A stretch of DNA of 64,000 nucleotides from assembly GCF_011683915.1 (NCBI RefSeq), contig NZ_JAAQPH010000001.1:248001-312000 (forward strand), read 5' to 3'. The notes beneath the pieces are model-generated. The model ran no database searches. It saw only the letters and a list, made by a program, of their open reading frames with translations, and was not told the origin of the DNA. Positions within the stretch are counted from its first letter, which is position 1. Each line of letters opens with the position of its first letter. This document shows positions 54,214-64,000 of the stretch, piece after piece. This stretch comes from Pelagibius litoralis. GTDB lineage: Bacteria > Pseudomonadota > Alphaproteobacteria > Kiloniellales > Kiloniellaceae. The translations under genes were made by a program, and so were the position numbers.

Positions 54214-56625
54214 ATGTTAGAACTCGCCCGCGGCAATCTCTTCCCCGTCCTGCCTTTGCGGGACATCGTGGTCTTTCCGCACATGATCGTGCCGCTCTTC
54301 GTCGGTCGCGACAAATCCGTGCGCGCGCTTGAAGATGTGATGAAGGATGACAAGCAGATCCTGCTCGTCACCCAGAAGAACGCAGCGCAGGACGACCCCA
54401 CGCCGCCCGATATCTATTCCGTCGGCACCATCGGCACGGTGCTGCAGCTTCTGAAGCTGCCGGACGGCACCGTGAAAGTGCTGGTCGAAGGTGGTCAGCG
54501 GGCGCGGATTACCAAGTACGCCGATACCGACGACTTCTTCCAGGCTTATGCCGAGGTGGTCCAGGACGACGACGGCGACGAGCGGGAACTCGATGCGCTC
54601 GCGCGGACGGTGGTTTCCCAGTTCGAGCAATACATCAAGCTGAACAAGAAGATTCCGCCGGAAGTGTTGGTTTCAATCAACCAGATCGACGACTTCAGCA
54701 AGCTGGCTGATACCGTGGCGTCGCATCTGGCCCTGAAGATTCCTGAAAAGCAGGAGCTGCTGGAAAGCGAGACGGTCAGCGACCGCCTGGAAAAAGTCTA
54801 TGCCTTCATGGAAGGCGAGATCGGCGTGCTTCAGGTCGAGAAGCGTATTCGCAACCGTGTGAAGCGCCAGATGGAGAAGACCCAGCGCGAGTATTATCTG
54901 AACGAGCAGCTGAAGGCGATCCAGAAGGAGCTTGGCGAGGGCGAAGACGGCCGCGACGAGTTGGCCGAGCTGGAAGAGCGCATCAAGGCGACGAAGCTGA
55001 CGAAGGAAGCCAGCGAAAAGGCGATGGGGGAGCTGAAGAAGCTACGCTCCATGAGCCCGATGTCGGCCGAGGCAACGGTGGTGCGCAACTACCTCGACTG
55101 GATTCTCTCGATTCCCTGGAAGAAGCGGACGAAGGTTAAGCGCGACATCAACAACGCCCAGGAGATTCTGGACGCCGACCACTATGGCCTGGAAAAGGTC
55201 AAAGAGCGGATCCTGGAATATCTCGCCGTTCAGCAGCGCATGAGGAAAGTGAAGGGCCCGATCCTTTGCCTGGTCGGCCCGCCGGGTGTCGGCAAAACCT
55301 CGCTCGGCAAGTCGATCGCCAAGGCGACCGGACGCAACTTCGTGCGCATGAGCCTTGGCGGCGTGCGGGATGAAGCGGAAGTGCGCGGCCATCGCCGGAC
55401 CTATATCGGCTCGATGCCGGGTAAGGTCATCCAGAGCATGAAGAAGGCGAAGTCCTCGAATCCGCTGTTCCTTTTGGACGAGGTCGACAAGCTGGGTGCC
55501 GACTGGCGCGGCGACCCCTCTTCGGCGCTGCTTGAGGTCCTTGACCCGGAACAGAACAGTTCGTTCAACGACCACTATCTTGAGGTCGATTACGATCTTT
55601 CCGATGTGATGTTCGTGACCACGGCCAATACCCTGCGTATGCCCGGGCCGCTGCTCGATCGCATGGAGGTGATTCGCATTCCCGGTTACACCGAGGATGA
55701 GAAAGTACAGATTGCCTTGCGCTACCTGATTCCCAAGCAGAAGAAGGATCACGGTGTTAAGGACGAAGAGTGGTCGATTTCCGAGCAGGCTCTGCGCGAC
55801 CTCGTTCGCCACTACACCCGCGAGGCCGGCGTTCGTAACCTGGAGCGCGAGCTCGCAGGCCTGGTCCGCAAGGCGGTCAAGGAGATCGCCATGGGCAAGG
55901 CCAAGACGGTGTCGCTGACCCGTCGGAACCTGGAAAAATACGCAGGTGTGCCGCGCTTCCGCCATGGCGAGGCGGAATTGGAAGATCTCGTCGGCGTATC
56001 GACCGGCCTGGCCTGGACCGAGGTCGGCGGCGAAATGTTGTCGATTGAGGCTGTGACCCTGCCGGGCAAAGGCAAGGTTACGTCGACCGGCAAGCTGGGC
56101 GAGGTAATGAAGGAATCGATCCAGGCGGCTGAGTCCTACGTGAAGAGCCGCGCGGTCGATTACGGCATCAAGCCGACTTTGTTCGAGCGCAAGGACATCC
56201 ATGTCCATGTACCGGAAGGGGCAACGCCGAAGGACGGTCCGTCAGCGGGTGTCGCCATGGTCACGGCCATTGTTTCGGTGCTGACCGGCAATGCGGTGCG
56301 CCGCGATGTCGCAATGACCGGCGAGGTGACTCTGAGGGGGCGCGTTCTGCCAATCGGCGGATTGAAGGAGAAGCTGCTTGCAGCCCTGCGCGCCAACATA
56401 AAGGTCGTTCTCATTCCCAAGGAGAACGAAAAGGACCTGGCCGACATTCCGGACAACGTGAAGCGGGGAATGGAGATCGTTCCGACGGCGACCGTGGACG
56501 AGGTGCTTGAACGCGCTTTGGTGGAAAAGCTGACGCCGATTGAGTGGAACGAATCGGATGAAGAGGTCGCCGCGACTCGGACGCCAAAAGGCGAAGCGGG
56601 TCGCTCAGGATTGGTGACACATTGA
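54214..56625 (+). CDS. lon: ATP-dependent protease Lon
   Basis: Lon degrades misfolded and regulatory proteins. The 803-residue protein has the N-terminal substrate domain (LPVLPLRDIVVFPHMIVPLFVGR), a coiled-coil, Walker A GPPGVGKT (355-362), Walker B FLLDEVDKLG, and the serine-lysine dyad Ser677 (PKDGPSAGVAM) with Lys720 (GLKEKLLAA). Both residues are in place. The start at 54214 follows an ACGAGGT-containing ribosome site. It follows clpX by 143 bp, as in many alphaproteobacteria. Confidence 0.98.
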   Translation: MLELARGNLFPVLPLRDIVVFPHMIVPLFVGRDKSVRALEDVMKDDKQILLVTQKNAAQDDPTPPDIYSVGTIGTVLQLLKLPDGTVKVLVEGGQRARITKYADTDDFFQAYAEVVQDDDGDERELDALARTVVSQFEQYIKLNKKIPPEVLVSINQIDDFSKLADTVASHLALKIPEKQELLESETVSDRLEKVYAFMEGEIGVLQVEKRIRNRVKRQMEKTQREYYLNEQLKAIQKELGEGEDGRDELAELEERIKATKLTKEASEKAMGELKKLRSMSPMSAEATVVRNYLDWILSIPWKKRTKVKRDINNAQEILDADHYGLEKVKERILEYLAVQQRMRKVKGPILCLVGPPGVGKTSLGKSIAKATGRNFVRMSLGGVRDEAEVRGHRRTYIGSMPGKVIQSMKKAKSSNPLFLLDEVDKLGADWRGDPSSALLEVLDPEQNSSFNDHYLEVDYDLSDVMFVTTANTLRMPGPLLDRMEVIRIPGYTEDEKVQIALRYLIPKQKKDHGVKDEEWSISEQALRDLVRHYTREAGVRNLERELAGLVRKAVKEIAMGKAKTVSLTRRNLEKYAGVPRFRHGEAELEDLVGVSTGLAWTEVGGEMLSIEAVTLPGKGKVTSTGKLGEVMKESIQAAESYVKSRAVDYGIKPTLFERKDIHVHVPEGATPKDGPSAGVAMVTAIVSVLTGNAVRRDVAMTGEVTLRGRVLPIGGLKEKLLAALRANIKVVLIPKENEKDLADIPDNVKRGMEIVPTATVDEVLERALVEKLTPIEWNESDEEVAATRTPKGEAGRSGLVTH

Positions 56626-56821
56626 GCGCGAATCGGGAATCTTCGATTCGCTAATCGATTTGTGAGGGGTGTTTAGCTCAAAAGAAGCTAAAACCCCTGC
56701 ATTTCTGCGCTTCTCACGTTGACGCCGCGCGATTCTGCGATTTACACTTCGCACCTCCTCGGAGTGGTTTTCTTTATCTCTCTGCACATCTTATTCCCTA
56801 CTGTTAGAAGGGGGGTTCAAC

Positions 56822-57094
56822 GTGAACAAGAATGATCTGGTAGCAGTTGTCGCCGACAAAACTGGTTTGTCGAAGGCTGATGCAACGAAGTCGGTCGACG
56901 GTGTCTTTGATGCAATCACCGAGTCTCTGAAGTCGGGTGGCGAGGTTCGCCTCGTGGGCTTTGGCACATTCACAGTGACCAAGCGCGCCGCATCCCAAGG
57001 CCGTAACCCGCGCACGGGTGAGCCGATTCAGATCAAGGCGTCCATGCAGCCGAAGTTCAAGGCCGGCAAGGGTCTGAAAGACGCTGTGAACTAA
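56822..57094 (+). CDS. hupB: HU-family DNA-binding protein
   Basis: A 90-residue nucleoid protein that bends DNA. It begins with GTG at 56822 behind AGAAGGGGGG and shows the HU core MNKNDLVAVVADKTGLSKADA, the DNA-binding arm GRNPRTGEPIQIKASMQPKFKAG, and the dimer-forming helices. It is the standard length. It sits after lon, the usual position in alphaproteobacteria, and is closed by a strong hairpin terminator. HU and IHF subunits are similar, but linkage and sequence favour HU. Confidence 0.97.
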   Translation: MNKNDLVAVVADKTGLSKADATKSVDGVFDAITESLKSGGEVRLVGFGTFTVTKRAASQGRNPRTGEPIQIKASMQPKFKAGKGLKDAVN

Positions 57095-57121
57095 GTTTCC
57101 GCGCACACTGCGTAGAAGCAG

Positions 57122-57162
57122 CCGGCCGCCCCGCTTGCATCGGAGGCGGCCGGTGCTATTTT
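57122..57162 (+). terminator. terminator after hupB
   Basis: CCGGCCGCC and GGCGGCCGG form a perfect nine-base stem 27 bp after the hupB stop, followed by TGCTATTTTGG. Confidence 0.8.
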
Positions 57163-57273
57163 GGGCTTCTGTTGTGACCTTGCAGCTTTGTGTGAGGGCG
57201 GAGGGTCTAAGTTCCCGGCGATCATTGTGGATCATCGGTTTGGTTGCCCGCAGCGCTGCTGTGGAAACCTTTT

Positions 57274-57349
57274 GGGCGGTTAGCTCAGCTGGCAGAGCGT
57301 CGCGTTTACACCGCGAATGTCGGCGGTTCGATCCCGTCACCGCCCACCA
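57274..57349 (+). tRNA. tRNA-Val (TAC)
   Basis: A 76-base tRNA: acceptor GGGCGGT pairs with ACCGCCC, the anticodon loop TTTACAC gives TAC (Val), the T loop is GTTCGATCC and CCA is encoded at 57347-57349. Confidence 0.97.
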
Positions 57350-57606
57350 TTTCCTTTCTCCGCGTCGTCCGATGATTCACCGGGTGAGACTGCCGGCCCG
57401 GCGATTCAGGTGCCGTGAGGCCCCCGCTGTCATTTTGGCTTTGCATTAAGATCTCCTGTGGCAGAGTCTGCATCAGGTCTCCCGGTGACCGGTATCCAGA
57501 CGGATACGGTGGCGTTTGGGAGAAAACCTCGGAAAATCGGTCCTGTAGTGCTTGGCACTGCTTGACACCCAGGGGGCGGTGGAGTACATCACCGCGTCCC
57601 AGCTAC

Positions 57607-57683
<77 letters not shown>

Positions 57684-57977
57684 TTTCCTGGTTAATTCCT
57701 GTTAACATTTTGCTGCTAGGTTCTGTCGCGACGGTAATGGTGTCGTCGCGCGACAGAAGGACGCGTCGTGTCGTTTGTTTGGGGATTGCCGCTTTCCCGC
57801 GAATCCCTTCCGCCCTATATTTCAATTAAGTGAAAGCGCTAGGGGCTGCGCCGGACGAATGACCTTGCATTGCAGCATCCCTTGCGGCAGTAAACGCTCG
57901 TTGGCTCGCTGTGCAGCGGCGCTGCTTGGGAACCAGCGGAAACGACACGCCGCAAATGGCGGGCAGGAGAGTGACAC

Positions 57978-58343
57978 ATGAATGCCTTGTTGGCCGAGTA
58001 CCTGCCTATCCTTATTTTCCTGGGGATTGCGATCGGTCTGTCTGTGGTCATTGTGGTGGCCTCCTACATCGTGGCGCGTCAACGACCCGACTCCGAAAAA
58101 GTTTCCGCCTATGAGTGCGGATTCGAGGCTTTCGACGACGCAAGAAGCCGCTTTGACGTGCGCTTCTATCTCGTCGCCATTCTTTTCATCATTTTCGACC
58201 TCGAAGTGGCCTTCCTTTTCCCCTGGGCTGTGTCCCTGGGCGATATCGGGCTTTTCGGGTTCTGGTCCATGGTGATCTTCCTGGGGATCCTGACGGTCGG
58301 GTTCATCTATGAGTGGAAGAAGGGGGCCTTGGAATGGGAGTAG
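57978..58343 (+). CDS. nuoA: NADH-quinone oxidoreductase subunit A
   Basis: NuoA is a membrane subunit of complex I at the junction with the hydrophilic arm. The 121-residue protein has three membrane helices and the family signature [46 protein letters not shown], shared with mitochondrial ND3. It is the first gene of the nuo operon; the promoter must lie in the 294-bp gap after tRNA-Asp. GGCAGGAGAG precedes the start. It overlaps nuoB by 10 bp. Confidence 0.98.
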   Translation: MNALLAEYLPILIFLGIAIGLSVVIVVASYIVARQRPDSEKVSAYECGFEAFDDARSRFDVRFYLVAILFIIFDLEVAFLFPWAVSLGDIGLFGFWSMVIFLGILTVGFIYEWKKGALEWE

Positions 58344-58900
58344 AGCGTTTGAACCAGCCTGCCGCTTCAGATCTATCCAACGCCCCTCTGACCCCTGGTG
58401 CTGCCCAGGATGCGGTGATCAGCCGTGTGGCGACCGAAATCTCGGACAAGGGCTTTGTCATCGCCCAGATGGACAAGCTGGCCGCCTGGGCCCAAACCGG
58501 CTCGCTCTGGCCGATGTCCTTCGGGTTGGCCTGCTGCGCGGTGGAGATGATGCATACCGCCTGCAGCCGTTATGACCTCGACCGTTTCGGCATGGTGTTC
58601 CGGCCCAGCCCGCGCCAGTCGGACGTGATGATCGTTGCGGGCACGCTGACCAACAAGATGGCGCCGGCTTTGCGCAAGGTCTACGACCAGATGCCGGAGC
58701 CGCGCTGGGTGATCTCCATGGGGTCCTGCGCGAACGGCGGCGGTTATTATCACTATTCCTACTCGGTCGTGCGCGGCTGCGACCGCATCGTACCGGTGGA
58801 CATCTACGTTCCCGGCTGCCCACCGACGGCTGAGGCCCTGCTCTATGGAATCATTCAGCTTCAAAAGAAGATAAAGCGCGGCGCGGCGATCGCCCGCTGA
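58334..58900 (+). CDS. nuoB: NADH-quinone oxidoreductase subunit B
   Basis: NuoB carries cluster N2, the last cluster before quinone. The product from ATG 58334 has 188 residues. Cluster ligands are in [27 protein letters not shown] and [15 protein letters not shown]. The start overlaps the nuoA end by ten bases; a GTG at 58313 is possible but lies deeper in nuoA. N-terminal extension before [10 protein letters not shown] is normal for alphaproteobacteria. Confidence 0.97.
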   Translation: MGVERLNQPAASDLSNAPLTPGAAQDAVISRVATEISDKGFVIAQMDKLAAWAQTGSLWPMSFGLACCAVEMMHTACSRYDLDRFGMVFRPSPRQSDVMIVAGTLTNKMAPALRKVYDQMPEPRWVISMGSCANGGGYYHYSYSVVRGCDRIVPVDIYVPGCPPTAEALLYGIIQLQKKIKRGAAIAR

Positions 58901-58938
58901 TTGCTTGGCGCAAAGCTACGAGGATAGGCGGAAGTTCG

Positions 58939-59562
58939 ATGACCGAAGCGCTGCAAGACCTTGGCGACTATCTCTCCACGGCCCTGAACCAGGATCTGCT
59001 GGCCCAGGAAATCGCCTACGGTCAACTCAATCTGCTGATCAAGCGATCCGCCCTCCTGAAAGTACTCACGGTGCTGCGGGACGATCAGAACTGCCAGTTC
59101 AAACAGCTTGTGGACATGACGGCGGTCGATCGGCCGGAGCAGCCGGAACGCCTGGAACTGGTCTACAACCTGCTTTCCCTGAAGCTGAATCAGCGCATTC
59201 GTGTGAAGCTGACCACGGATGAGCGCAACCCGGTGGACTCGGCTGCCGGCGTGTTCTCTTCGGCTATCTGGCTGGAGCGCGAAGCCTGGGACATGTTCGG
59301 CGTTTTCTTTTCCGGGCACCCCGACCTGCGCCGCATCCTGACCGATTACGGTTTTGAGGGGCATCCGCTGCGCAAGGACTTCCCCCTGACCGGTTTCAAG
59401 GAAGTGCGCTACGACCAGGAGCAAAAGCGGGTGGTCTATGAGCCGGTGAAATTGCCGCAGGAGTTTCGTCACTTCGACTTCCTCAGCCCCTGGGAGGGAA
59501 TGCTGCGGATGCCCGGCGACGAGAAAGCCGAGGCGGAGAAGAACGAAGAGGGAGGCGCCTGA
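58939..59562 (+). CDS. nuoC: NADH-quinone oxidoreductase subunit C
   Basis: A peripheral-arm subunit contacting NuoB and NuoD. The 207-residue sequence has the family block [37 protein letters not shown] and [42 protein letters not shown]. It is a separate gene, not fused to nuoD. Its TGA stop overlaps the nuoD ATG by one base, so translation is coupled. Confidence 0.97.
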   Translation: MTEALQDLGDYLSTALNQDLLAQEIAYGQLNLLIKRSALLKVLTVLRDDQNCQFKQLVDMTAVDRPEQPERLELVYNLLSLKLNQRIRVKLTTDERNPVDSAAGVFSSAIWLEREAWDMFGVFFSGHPDLRRILTDYGFEGHPLRKDFPLTGFKEVRYDQEQKRVVYEPVKLPQEFRHFDFLSPWEGMLRMPGDEKAEAEKNEEGGA

Positions 59563-60740
59563 TGGCCGAAGTACAGATCAAGCCGCTGACCCTCAACTTC
59601 GGGCCGCAACACCCCGCCGCGCATGGCGTTTTGCGGCTGGTGCTGGAGATGGACGGCGAGATCATCGAGCGGGCGGACCCGCACATCGGCCTTCTGCACC
59701 GGGGCACCGAAAAGCTGATCGAATACAAAACCTACCTGCAGGCGGTTCCCTATTTCGATCGCCTGGACTATGTGGCGCCGATGAACCAGGAGCATGCCTT
59801 CGCTCTGGCGGTGGAGCGGCTGCTGGGCATTGAGGTGCCGCTGCGTGGGCAGTACATCCGCGTGCTCTATTGCGAGATCGGCCGCATCCTGAACCATCTT
59901 CTGAACATCACCACCTTCGCCATCGATGTGGGGGCGATGACGCCGATCCTCTGGGGTTTCGAGGAGCGCGAGAAGCTGATGGAGTTCTATGAGCGTGCCT
60001 GCGGCGCGCGCCTGCATGCGGCTTATTTCCGTCCCGGCGGGGTGCATCAGGATCTGCCGGCCGGCCTGCTGGAGGATATCGCCACCTTCTGTGAAACCTT
60101 CCCCCAGGTGATCGACGATATCGAAGGTCTTCTGACAGATAACCGGATCTTCCGCCAACGCACCGCGGATATCGGCGTCATCAGCCGTGCAGAGGCCGAA
60201 GACTGGGGGTTCTCCGGGGTGATGATGCGCGGTTCCGGCGTCCCCTGGGACCTGCGCAAATCGCAGCCCTATGACTGCTACGCGGATTTGGATTTCGACA
60301 TCCCGGTCGGCAAGAACGGCGACTGCTTCGACCGCTATCTCTGCCGCATGGAAGAGATGCGCCAGAGCCTGAAGATCATGCAGCAGTGCATTGAAAAGAT
60401 GCCGACGGGCCCGGTTCAGGTATCCGATCAGAAGATCACGCCGCCCAAGCGCGACGAGATGAAGCGCTCGATGGAAGCGCTGATCCATCACTTCAAGCTC
60501 TATACCGAGGGCTATCACGTGCCGCCGGGAGATACCTATACGGCAGTCGAAGCACCGAAGGGCGAGTTTGGCGTCTATCTGGTGGCGGACGGCAGCAACC
60601 GTCCCTACCGCTGCAAGATCCGCGCGCCCGGGTTCTCGCATCTGGCGGCGATGGATTACATGTGCAAGGGCCATATGCTCGCCGATAGTGTGGCGATCCT
60701 CGGGTCCATGGATATTGTCTTTGGCGAGGTCGACCGATGA
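59562..60740 (+). CDS. nuoD: NADH-quinone oxidoreductase subunit D
   Basis: NuoD forms part of the quinone-binding chamber with NuoB. The 392-residue protein has the N-terminal [22 protein letters not shown] signature, [34 protein letters not shown] and the Asp/His quinone-site residues. The family 49-kDa sequence is complete to [17 protein letters not shown], the normal end. The nuoE start overlaps its stop by four bases. Confidence 0.98.
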   Translation: MAEVQIKPLTLNFGPQHPAAHGVLRLVLEMDGEIIERADPHIGLLHRGTEKLIEYKTYLQAVPYFDRLDYVAPMNQEHAFALAVERLLGIEVPLRGQYIRVLYCEIGRILNHLLNITTFAIDVGAMTPILWGFEEREKLMEFYERACGARLHAAYFRPGGVHQDLPAGLLEDIATFCETFPQVIDDIEGLLTDNRIFRQRTADIGVISRAEAEDWGFSGVMMRGSGVPWDLRKSQPYDCYADLDFDIPVGKNGDCFDRYLCRMEEMRQSLKIMQQCIEKMPTGPVQVSDQKITPPKRDEMKRSMEALIHHFKLYTEGYHVPPGDTYTAVEAPKGEFGVYLVADGSNRPYRCKIRAPGFSHLAAMDYMCKGHMLADSVAILGSMDIVFGEVDR

Positions 60741-61378
60741 AGACCACCAGCTTTCCGAAGGGGCAAAGCGGCGATTTTGCCTTCACCGAGGAGAACCTGC
60801 AGCGTGCCCAGACGCTCACGGCCCGCTATCCCGAAGGCCGTCAGTCCAGTGCGATGATTGCGCTGCTCGATCTGGCCCAGCGCCAGAACGGCGGTTGGCT
60901 TTCGGTTCCGGCCATCGAGTATGTCGCCAACTATCTGGATGTCGCGCCCATTCGGGCCCATGAGGTGGCGAGCTTCTATTCGATGTTCAACACCAAACCG
61001 GTGGGCAAGTACTTCATTCAGGTCTGCCGTACCACGCCGTGTTGGCTGCGCGGTTCCGACGGTATTACCGAAGCCTGCAAGAAGAAGCTGGGTGTCGGTC
61101 TGCGCGAGGTCAGCGACGATGGTCTCTTCAGTGTGATCGAGGTGGAATGCCTCGGCGCCTGTGCCAATGCGCCGATGGTTCAGATCAACGACGACTACTA
61201 TGAGGATCTGACCCCGGAGAGGATCGCGGAAATGATCGATGAACTGCGCGCCGGCGCTGAGGTCCCCGTGGGCTCGCAGACCGGCCGGCTGTCTTCGGCA
61301 CCCGAAGGCGGCCCGCAGACGTTGTTGAACGTGACGGATGCGGGCGGCGCGGGCGCGGCGCCGGGGGAGGGCGACTGA
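60737..61378 (+). CDS. nuoE: NADH-quinone oxidoreductase subunit E
   Basis: NuoE carries the [2Fe-2S] cluster N1a in the NADH-dehydrogenase module. In 213 residues the cluster Cys are in [13 protein letters not shown] and [19 protein letters not shown]-terminal extension of about 50 residues ([15 protein letters not shown] and Gly/Ala-rich end) goes beyond the thioredoxin-like core. Translational coupling is seen on both sides (ATGA with nuoD, TGATG with nuoF). Confidence 0.97.
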   Translation: MKTTSFPKGQSGDFAFTEENLQRAQTLTARYPEGRQSSAMIALLDLAQRQNGGWLSVPAIEYVANYLDVAPIRAHEVASFYSMFNTKPVGKYFIQVCRTTPCWLRGSDGITEACKKKLGVGLREVSDDGLFSVIEVECLGACANAPMVQINDDYYEDLTPERIAEMIDELRAGAEVPVGSQTGRLSSAPEGGPQTLLNVTDAGGAGAAPGEGD

Positions 61379-62664
61379 TGCTGCAGGACAAAGACCGCAT
61401 CTTCACCAATCTCTACGGCCAGGATGACTGGAGCCTGGCCGGCGCACGGCGGCGCGGGATCTGGGACGACACCAAGTCCCTGCTGGCGCGGGGCCGCGAG
61501 CAGATCGTCGAGACGGTCAAGGAATCGGGCCTGCGCGGGCGCGGCGGCGCGGGGTTCCCGACCGGCCTGAAATGGTCCTTCATGCCCAAGGAGACCAGCG
61601 AGCGCCCATCCTACCTGGTGGTGAACGCCGATGAATCCGAGCCGGGTTCCTGCAAGGACCGGGAGATCCTGCGCAACGACCCCCACCGCCTTCTGGAAGG
61701 CTGCCTGGTCGCCGGCTTCGCGATGGGTGCCGGAGCCTGCTACATCTATATCCGCGGCGAGTACTTTCATGAAGGCTCCCAGGTGCAAAAGGCCATCGAC
61801 GAGGCCTATGAGGCCGGCCTGATCGGCAAGAACGCCTCGGGCAGCGGCTACGACTACGACATTTATCTGCACCGCGGTGCCGGCGCCTATATCTGCGGCG
61901 AAGAGACTGCGCTGCTGGAAAGCCTTGAGGGTAAGAAGGGCCAGCCCCGCCTGAAGCCGCCTTTTCCTGCGGCCGTGGGGCTCTACGGCTGCCCGACCAC
62001 CATCAACAATGTTGAGACCATCGCTGTAACGCCGGAGATCCTGCGGCGCGGCGCTGAGTGGTGGACCGCGCTCGGCCGGCCGAACAATACGGGCACGAAG
62101 ATCTTCAGCGTTTCCGGGCATGTGAACAAGCCGCTGAACGTGGAAGAGGAGATGGGCATTCCTCTTAAGGAGCTTATCGAGAAGCATGCCGGCGGCGTCA
62201 TTGGCGGCTGGGATAATCTGCTTGCGGTTATTCCCGGTGGTTCATCCGTGCCCTGCCTGCCGGCGCCGACCTGCAACACCATCTTGATGGATTTCGATTC
62301 GTTGCGTGAGGCGCAATCGGGCCTTGGGACCGCTGCGGTCATCGTGATGAACAAATCGACCGATATCGTCGATGCCATTGCACGGCTGTCGCACTTTTAC
62401 ATGCATGAGAGCTGCGGCCAGTGTACGCCTTGCCGCGAGGGTACCGGCTGGATGTATCGTGTGATGACACGGCTGGTTCGCGGCGATGCGGAGATGGAAG
62501 AGATTGATACCCTCCTGGATGTGACCTATCAGGTTGAGGGGCACACGATATGCGCGCTCGGTGATGCGGCAGCCTGGCCGGTCCAGGGCCTGCTGCGCCA
62601 CTTCAGGCCTGAGGTCGAGCGGCGCATTCTGGACTACAAGAAGACCCAGGCGGCGGCGGAGTAG
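61378..62664 (+). CDS. nuoF: NADH-quinone oxidoreductase subunit F
   Basis: NuoF oxidises NADH with FMN and carries cluster N3. The 428-residue protein shows the NADH/FMN loop [17 protein letters not shown] near residue 53, [25 protein letters not shown] near 168, and the [4Fe-4S] site [15 protein letters not shown] near 345 with the final Cys further on ([13 protein letters not shown]). Length and motifs are normal. It begins at the nuoE stop (TGATG). Confidence 0.98.
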   Translation: MLQDKDRIFTNLYGQDDWSLAGARRRGIWDDTKSLLARGREQIVETVKESGLRGRGGAGFPTGLKWSFMPKETSERPSYLVVNADESEPGSCKDREILRNDPHRLLEGCLVAGFAMGAGACYIYIRGEYFHEGSQVQKAIDEAYEAGLIGKNASGSGYDYDIYLHRGAGAYICGEETALLESLEGKKGQPRLKPPFPAAVGLYGCPTTINNVETIAVTPEILRRGAEWWTALGRPNNTGTKIFSVSGHVNKPLNVEEEMGIPLKELIEKHAGGVIGGWDNLLAVIPGGSSVPCLPAPTCNTILMDFDSLREAQSGLGTAAVIVMNKSTDIVDAIARLSHFYMHESCGQCTPCREGTGWMYRVMTRLVRGDAEMEEIDTLLDVTYQVEGHTICALGDAAAWPVQGLLRHFRPEVERRILDYKKTQAAAE

Positions 62665-62674
62665 GGGGAAAACG

Positions 62675-64000
62675 ATGCCGAAGCTGACGATCGACGGTAA
62701 GGAAATCGAGGTTGCGGACGGTATGACCGTGCTGCAGGCCTGTGAACTGGCCGGTGTCGAGATTCCGCGTTTCTGCTATCACGACCGCCTGTCGGTGGCC
62801 GGCAACTGCCGCATGTGCCTGGTGGAGATGGAACGGGCGCCCAAGCCGATCGCTTCCTGCGCCATGCCGGTGGGTGAGGGCATGGTCATCAAGACCGACA
62901 CGGAAAAGGTCACCAAGGCCCGCCAGGGCGTAATGGAATTCCTGCTGATCAATCATCCGCTGGATTGTCCGATCTGCGATCAGGGCGGTGAGTGCGATCT
63001 TCAGGATCAGGCCATGGCCTATGGCTTCGACCGCAGCCGCTATCAGGAAAACAAGCGCGCGGTCACCGAGAAGTACATGGGGCCGCTGATCAAGACGATC
63101 ATGACCCGTTGCATCCAGTGCACCCGCTGTGTGCGCTTTGCGACCGAGATCGCGGGCGTCGAAGAGATCGGGCTGGTAAACCGCGGCGAGCACGCGGAGA
63201 TCACAACGCTTGAACAGGCGGTCGGCTCGGAGCTGTCGGGCAACATGGTCGATGTCTGCCCGGTGGGCGCCCTGACCTCCAAGCCCTATGCCTTTATGGC
63301 CCGGCCCTGGGAGCTGCGCAAGACGGACTCGATCGATGTCATGGATGCCGTCGGCTCCAACGTGCGCATCGATACCCGCGGCCGTGAGGTCATGCGTGTG
63401 CTGCCGCGTCTCCACGAAGACATCAATGAGGAGTGGATCTCCGACAAGACGCGGCATGCCTGCGACGGCTTGGCACGCCAACGGCTGGACCAGCCCTATC
63501 TGCGCAACACCGAAGGCCGGCTCGAAGCGGTTTCCTGGGCCGAGGCCTTCAAGGCGATTGCCGCACGTTTTCAAGGGCTTGGCGGCGACCGGATGGCGGC
63601 TATCGCCGGCGATCTCTGCGACGCCGAATCGATGATGGCGCTGAAGGACCTGATGACGGGTCTCGGCTCGGAGAATCTGGATTGCCGTCAGGATGGTGCC
63701 AGGATCGATGCTTCCAGCCGCGCCGGATACCTTTTCAACAGCACCATCGCCGGCATCGAACAGGCCGATGCGGTGCTGCTGATCGGCACCAATCCGCGCT
63801 GGGAAGGTGCCCTGGTGAATGCCCGCCTGCGCAAACGGGCCCTGATGGGCGGTTTTGCGGTCGGGCTGATCGGCCAGCAGGTGGACCTGACCTACCCTTA
63901 CGACTATCTCGGCGCCGGGCCGGAGAGCCTCACCGAGATTGCCGAGGGCCGGGGGGCCTTCGCCGAGGTTCTGGAAAAGGCCGAGCGGCCGATGCTGATC
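62675..64000 (+). CDS. nuoG: NADH-quinone oxidoreductase subunit G, C-terminus cut by window edge
   Basis: NuoG is the large Fe-S subunit of complex I. The first 442 residues are in the window with no stop. They show the ferredoxin-like start with [18 protein letters not shown], the His/Cys-rich region [22 protein letters not shown], two Cys sets [11 protein letters not shown] and [13 protein letters not shown], and the beginning of the molybdopterin-oxidoreductase-like domain. GGGGGA lies a few bases ahead of the ATG at 62675. The downstream rest, probably nuoH onwards, is outside. Confidence 0.97.
   Translation, partial: MPKLTIDGKEIEVADGMTVLQACELAGVEIPRFCYHDRLSVAGNCRMCLVEMERAPKPIASCAMPVGEGMVIKTDTEKVTKARQGVMEFLLINHPLDCPICDQGGECDLQDQAMAYGFDRSRYQENKRAVTEKYMGPLIKTIMTRCIQCTRCVRFATEIAGVEEIGLVNRGEHAEITTLEQAVGSELSGNMVDVCPVGALTSKPYAFMARPWELRKTDSIDVMDAVGSNVRIDTRGREVMRVLPRLHEDINEEWISDKTRHACDGLARQRLDQPYLRNTEGRLEAVSWAEAFKAIAARFQGLGGDRMAAIAGDLCDAESMMALKDLMTGLGSENLDCRQDGARIDASSRAGYLFNSTIAGIEQADAVLLIGTNPRWEGALVNARLRKRALMGGFAVGLIGQQVDLTYPYDYLGAGPESLTEIAEGRGAFAEVLEKAERPMLI

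Overview
The window looks like chromosomal DNA of a GC-rich alphaproteobacterium, probably from the Rhodospirillales/Kiloniellales area. This is inferred from gene content and order: the tig-clpP-clpX-lon-hupB run followed by tRNAs and nuoABCDEFG, a SUF operon headed by an Rrf2 regulator, glnB-glnA, and a cpa-type Flp pilus locus. No rRNA, plasmid or phage genes are visible, so the genus is not proven.

Layout. 1-3.6 kb: Flp/Tad pilus genes on the minus strand (flp, cpaA, a possible 29-codon ORF, cpaB, cpaC, start of a cpaD-like lipoprotein). 3.8-11.3 kb: envelope glycan genes (two GT2 glycosyltransferases, two GT-C-like membrane proteins, a UPF0104 membrane protein, a methyltransferase). 11.4-18.2 kb: SUF iron-sulfur operon with an Rrf2-type repressor and an inverted-repeat operator. 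18.3-26.9 kb: accessory redox region with two class I cytochromes c, three cytochrome P460-family paralogues (one with a huge Asn-Pro-Cys repeat domain), a Sel1 protein, an MscS channel and upp. 27-29.5 kb: an uncharacterised LysR-type HTH/GNAT-like pair. 29.5-41 kb: mixed genes (Lrp-type RAM protein, RNA helicase, hydrolases, MFS transporter, parE, thioesterase, a truncated haemoglobin with a ferredoxin reductase), with two copies of a 142-bp palindromic repeat. 41-50 kb: glnA, glnB with a sigma-54 promoter, an aminotransferase, tRNA-His, a parS-like site, an HpcH aldolase, NAD(P)H-hydrate repair, and two small paralogues. 50-57 kb: tRNA-Leu, trigger factor, ClpP, ClpX, Lon, HU. 57-64 kb: tRNA-Val, tRNA-Asp and the complex I operon, cut inside nuoG.

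The most unusual object is the gene at 21123-22274. It is a secreted P460-family c-type cytochrome whose N-terminal half holds 38 cysteines, nearly all in Asn-Pro-Cys triplets, and it sits beside a repeat-free paralogue and two small cytochromes c. Also of note are the 142-bp dispersed element, whose two copies differ by compensatory changes within a hairpin, and a 15/16 match to the ParB-binding parS sequence at 46.2 kb.
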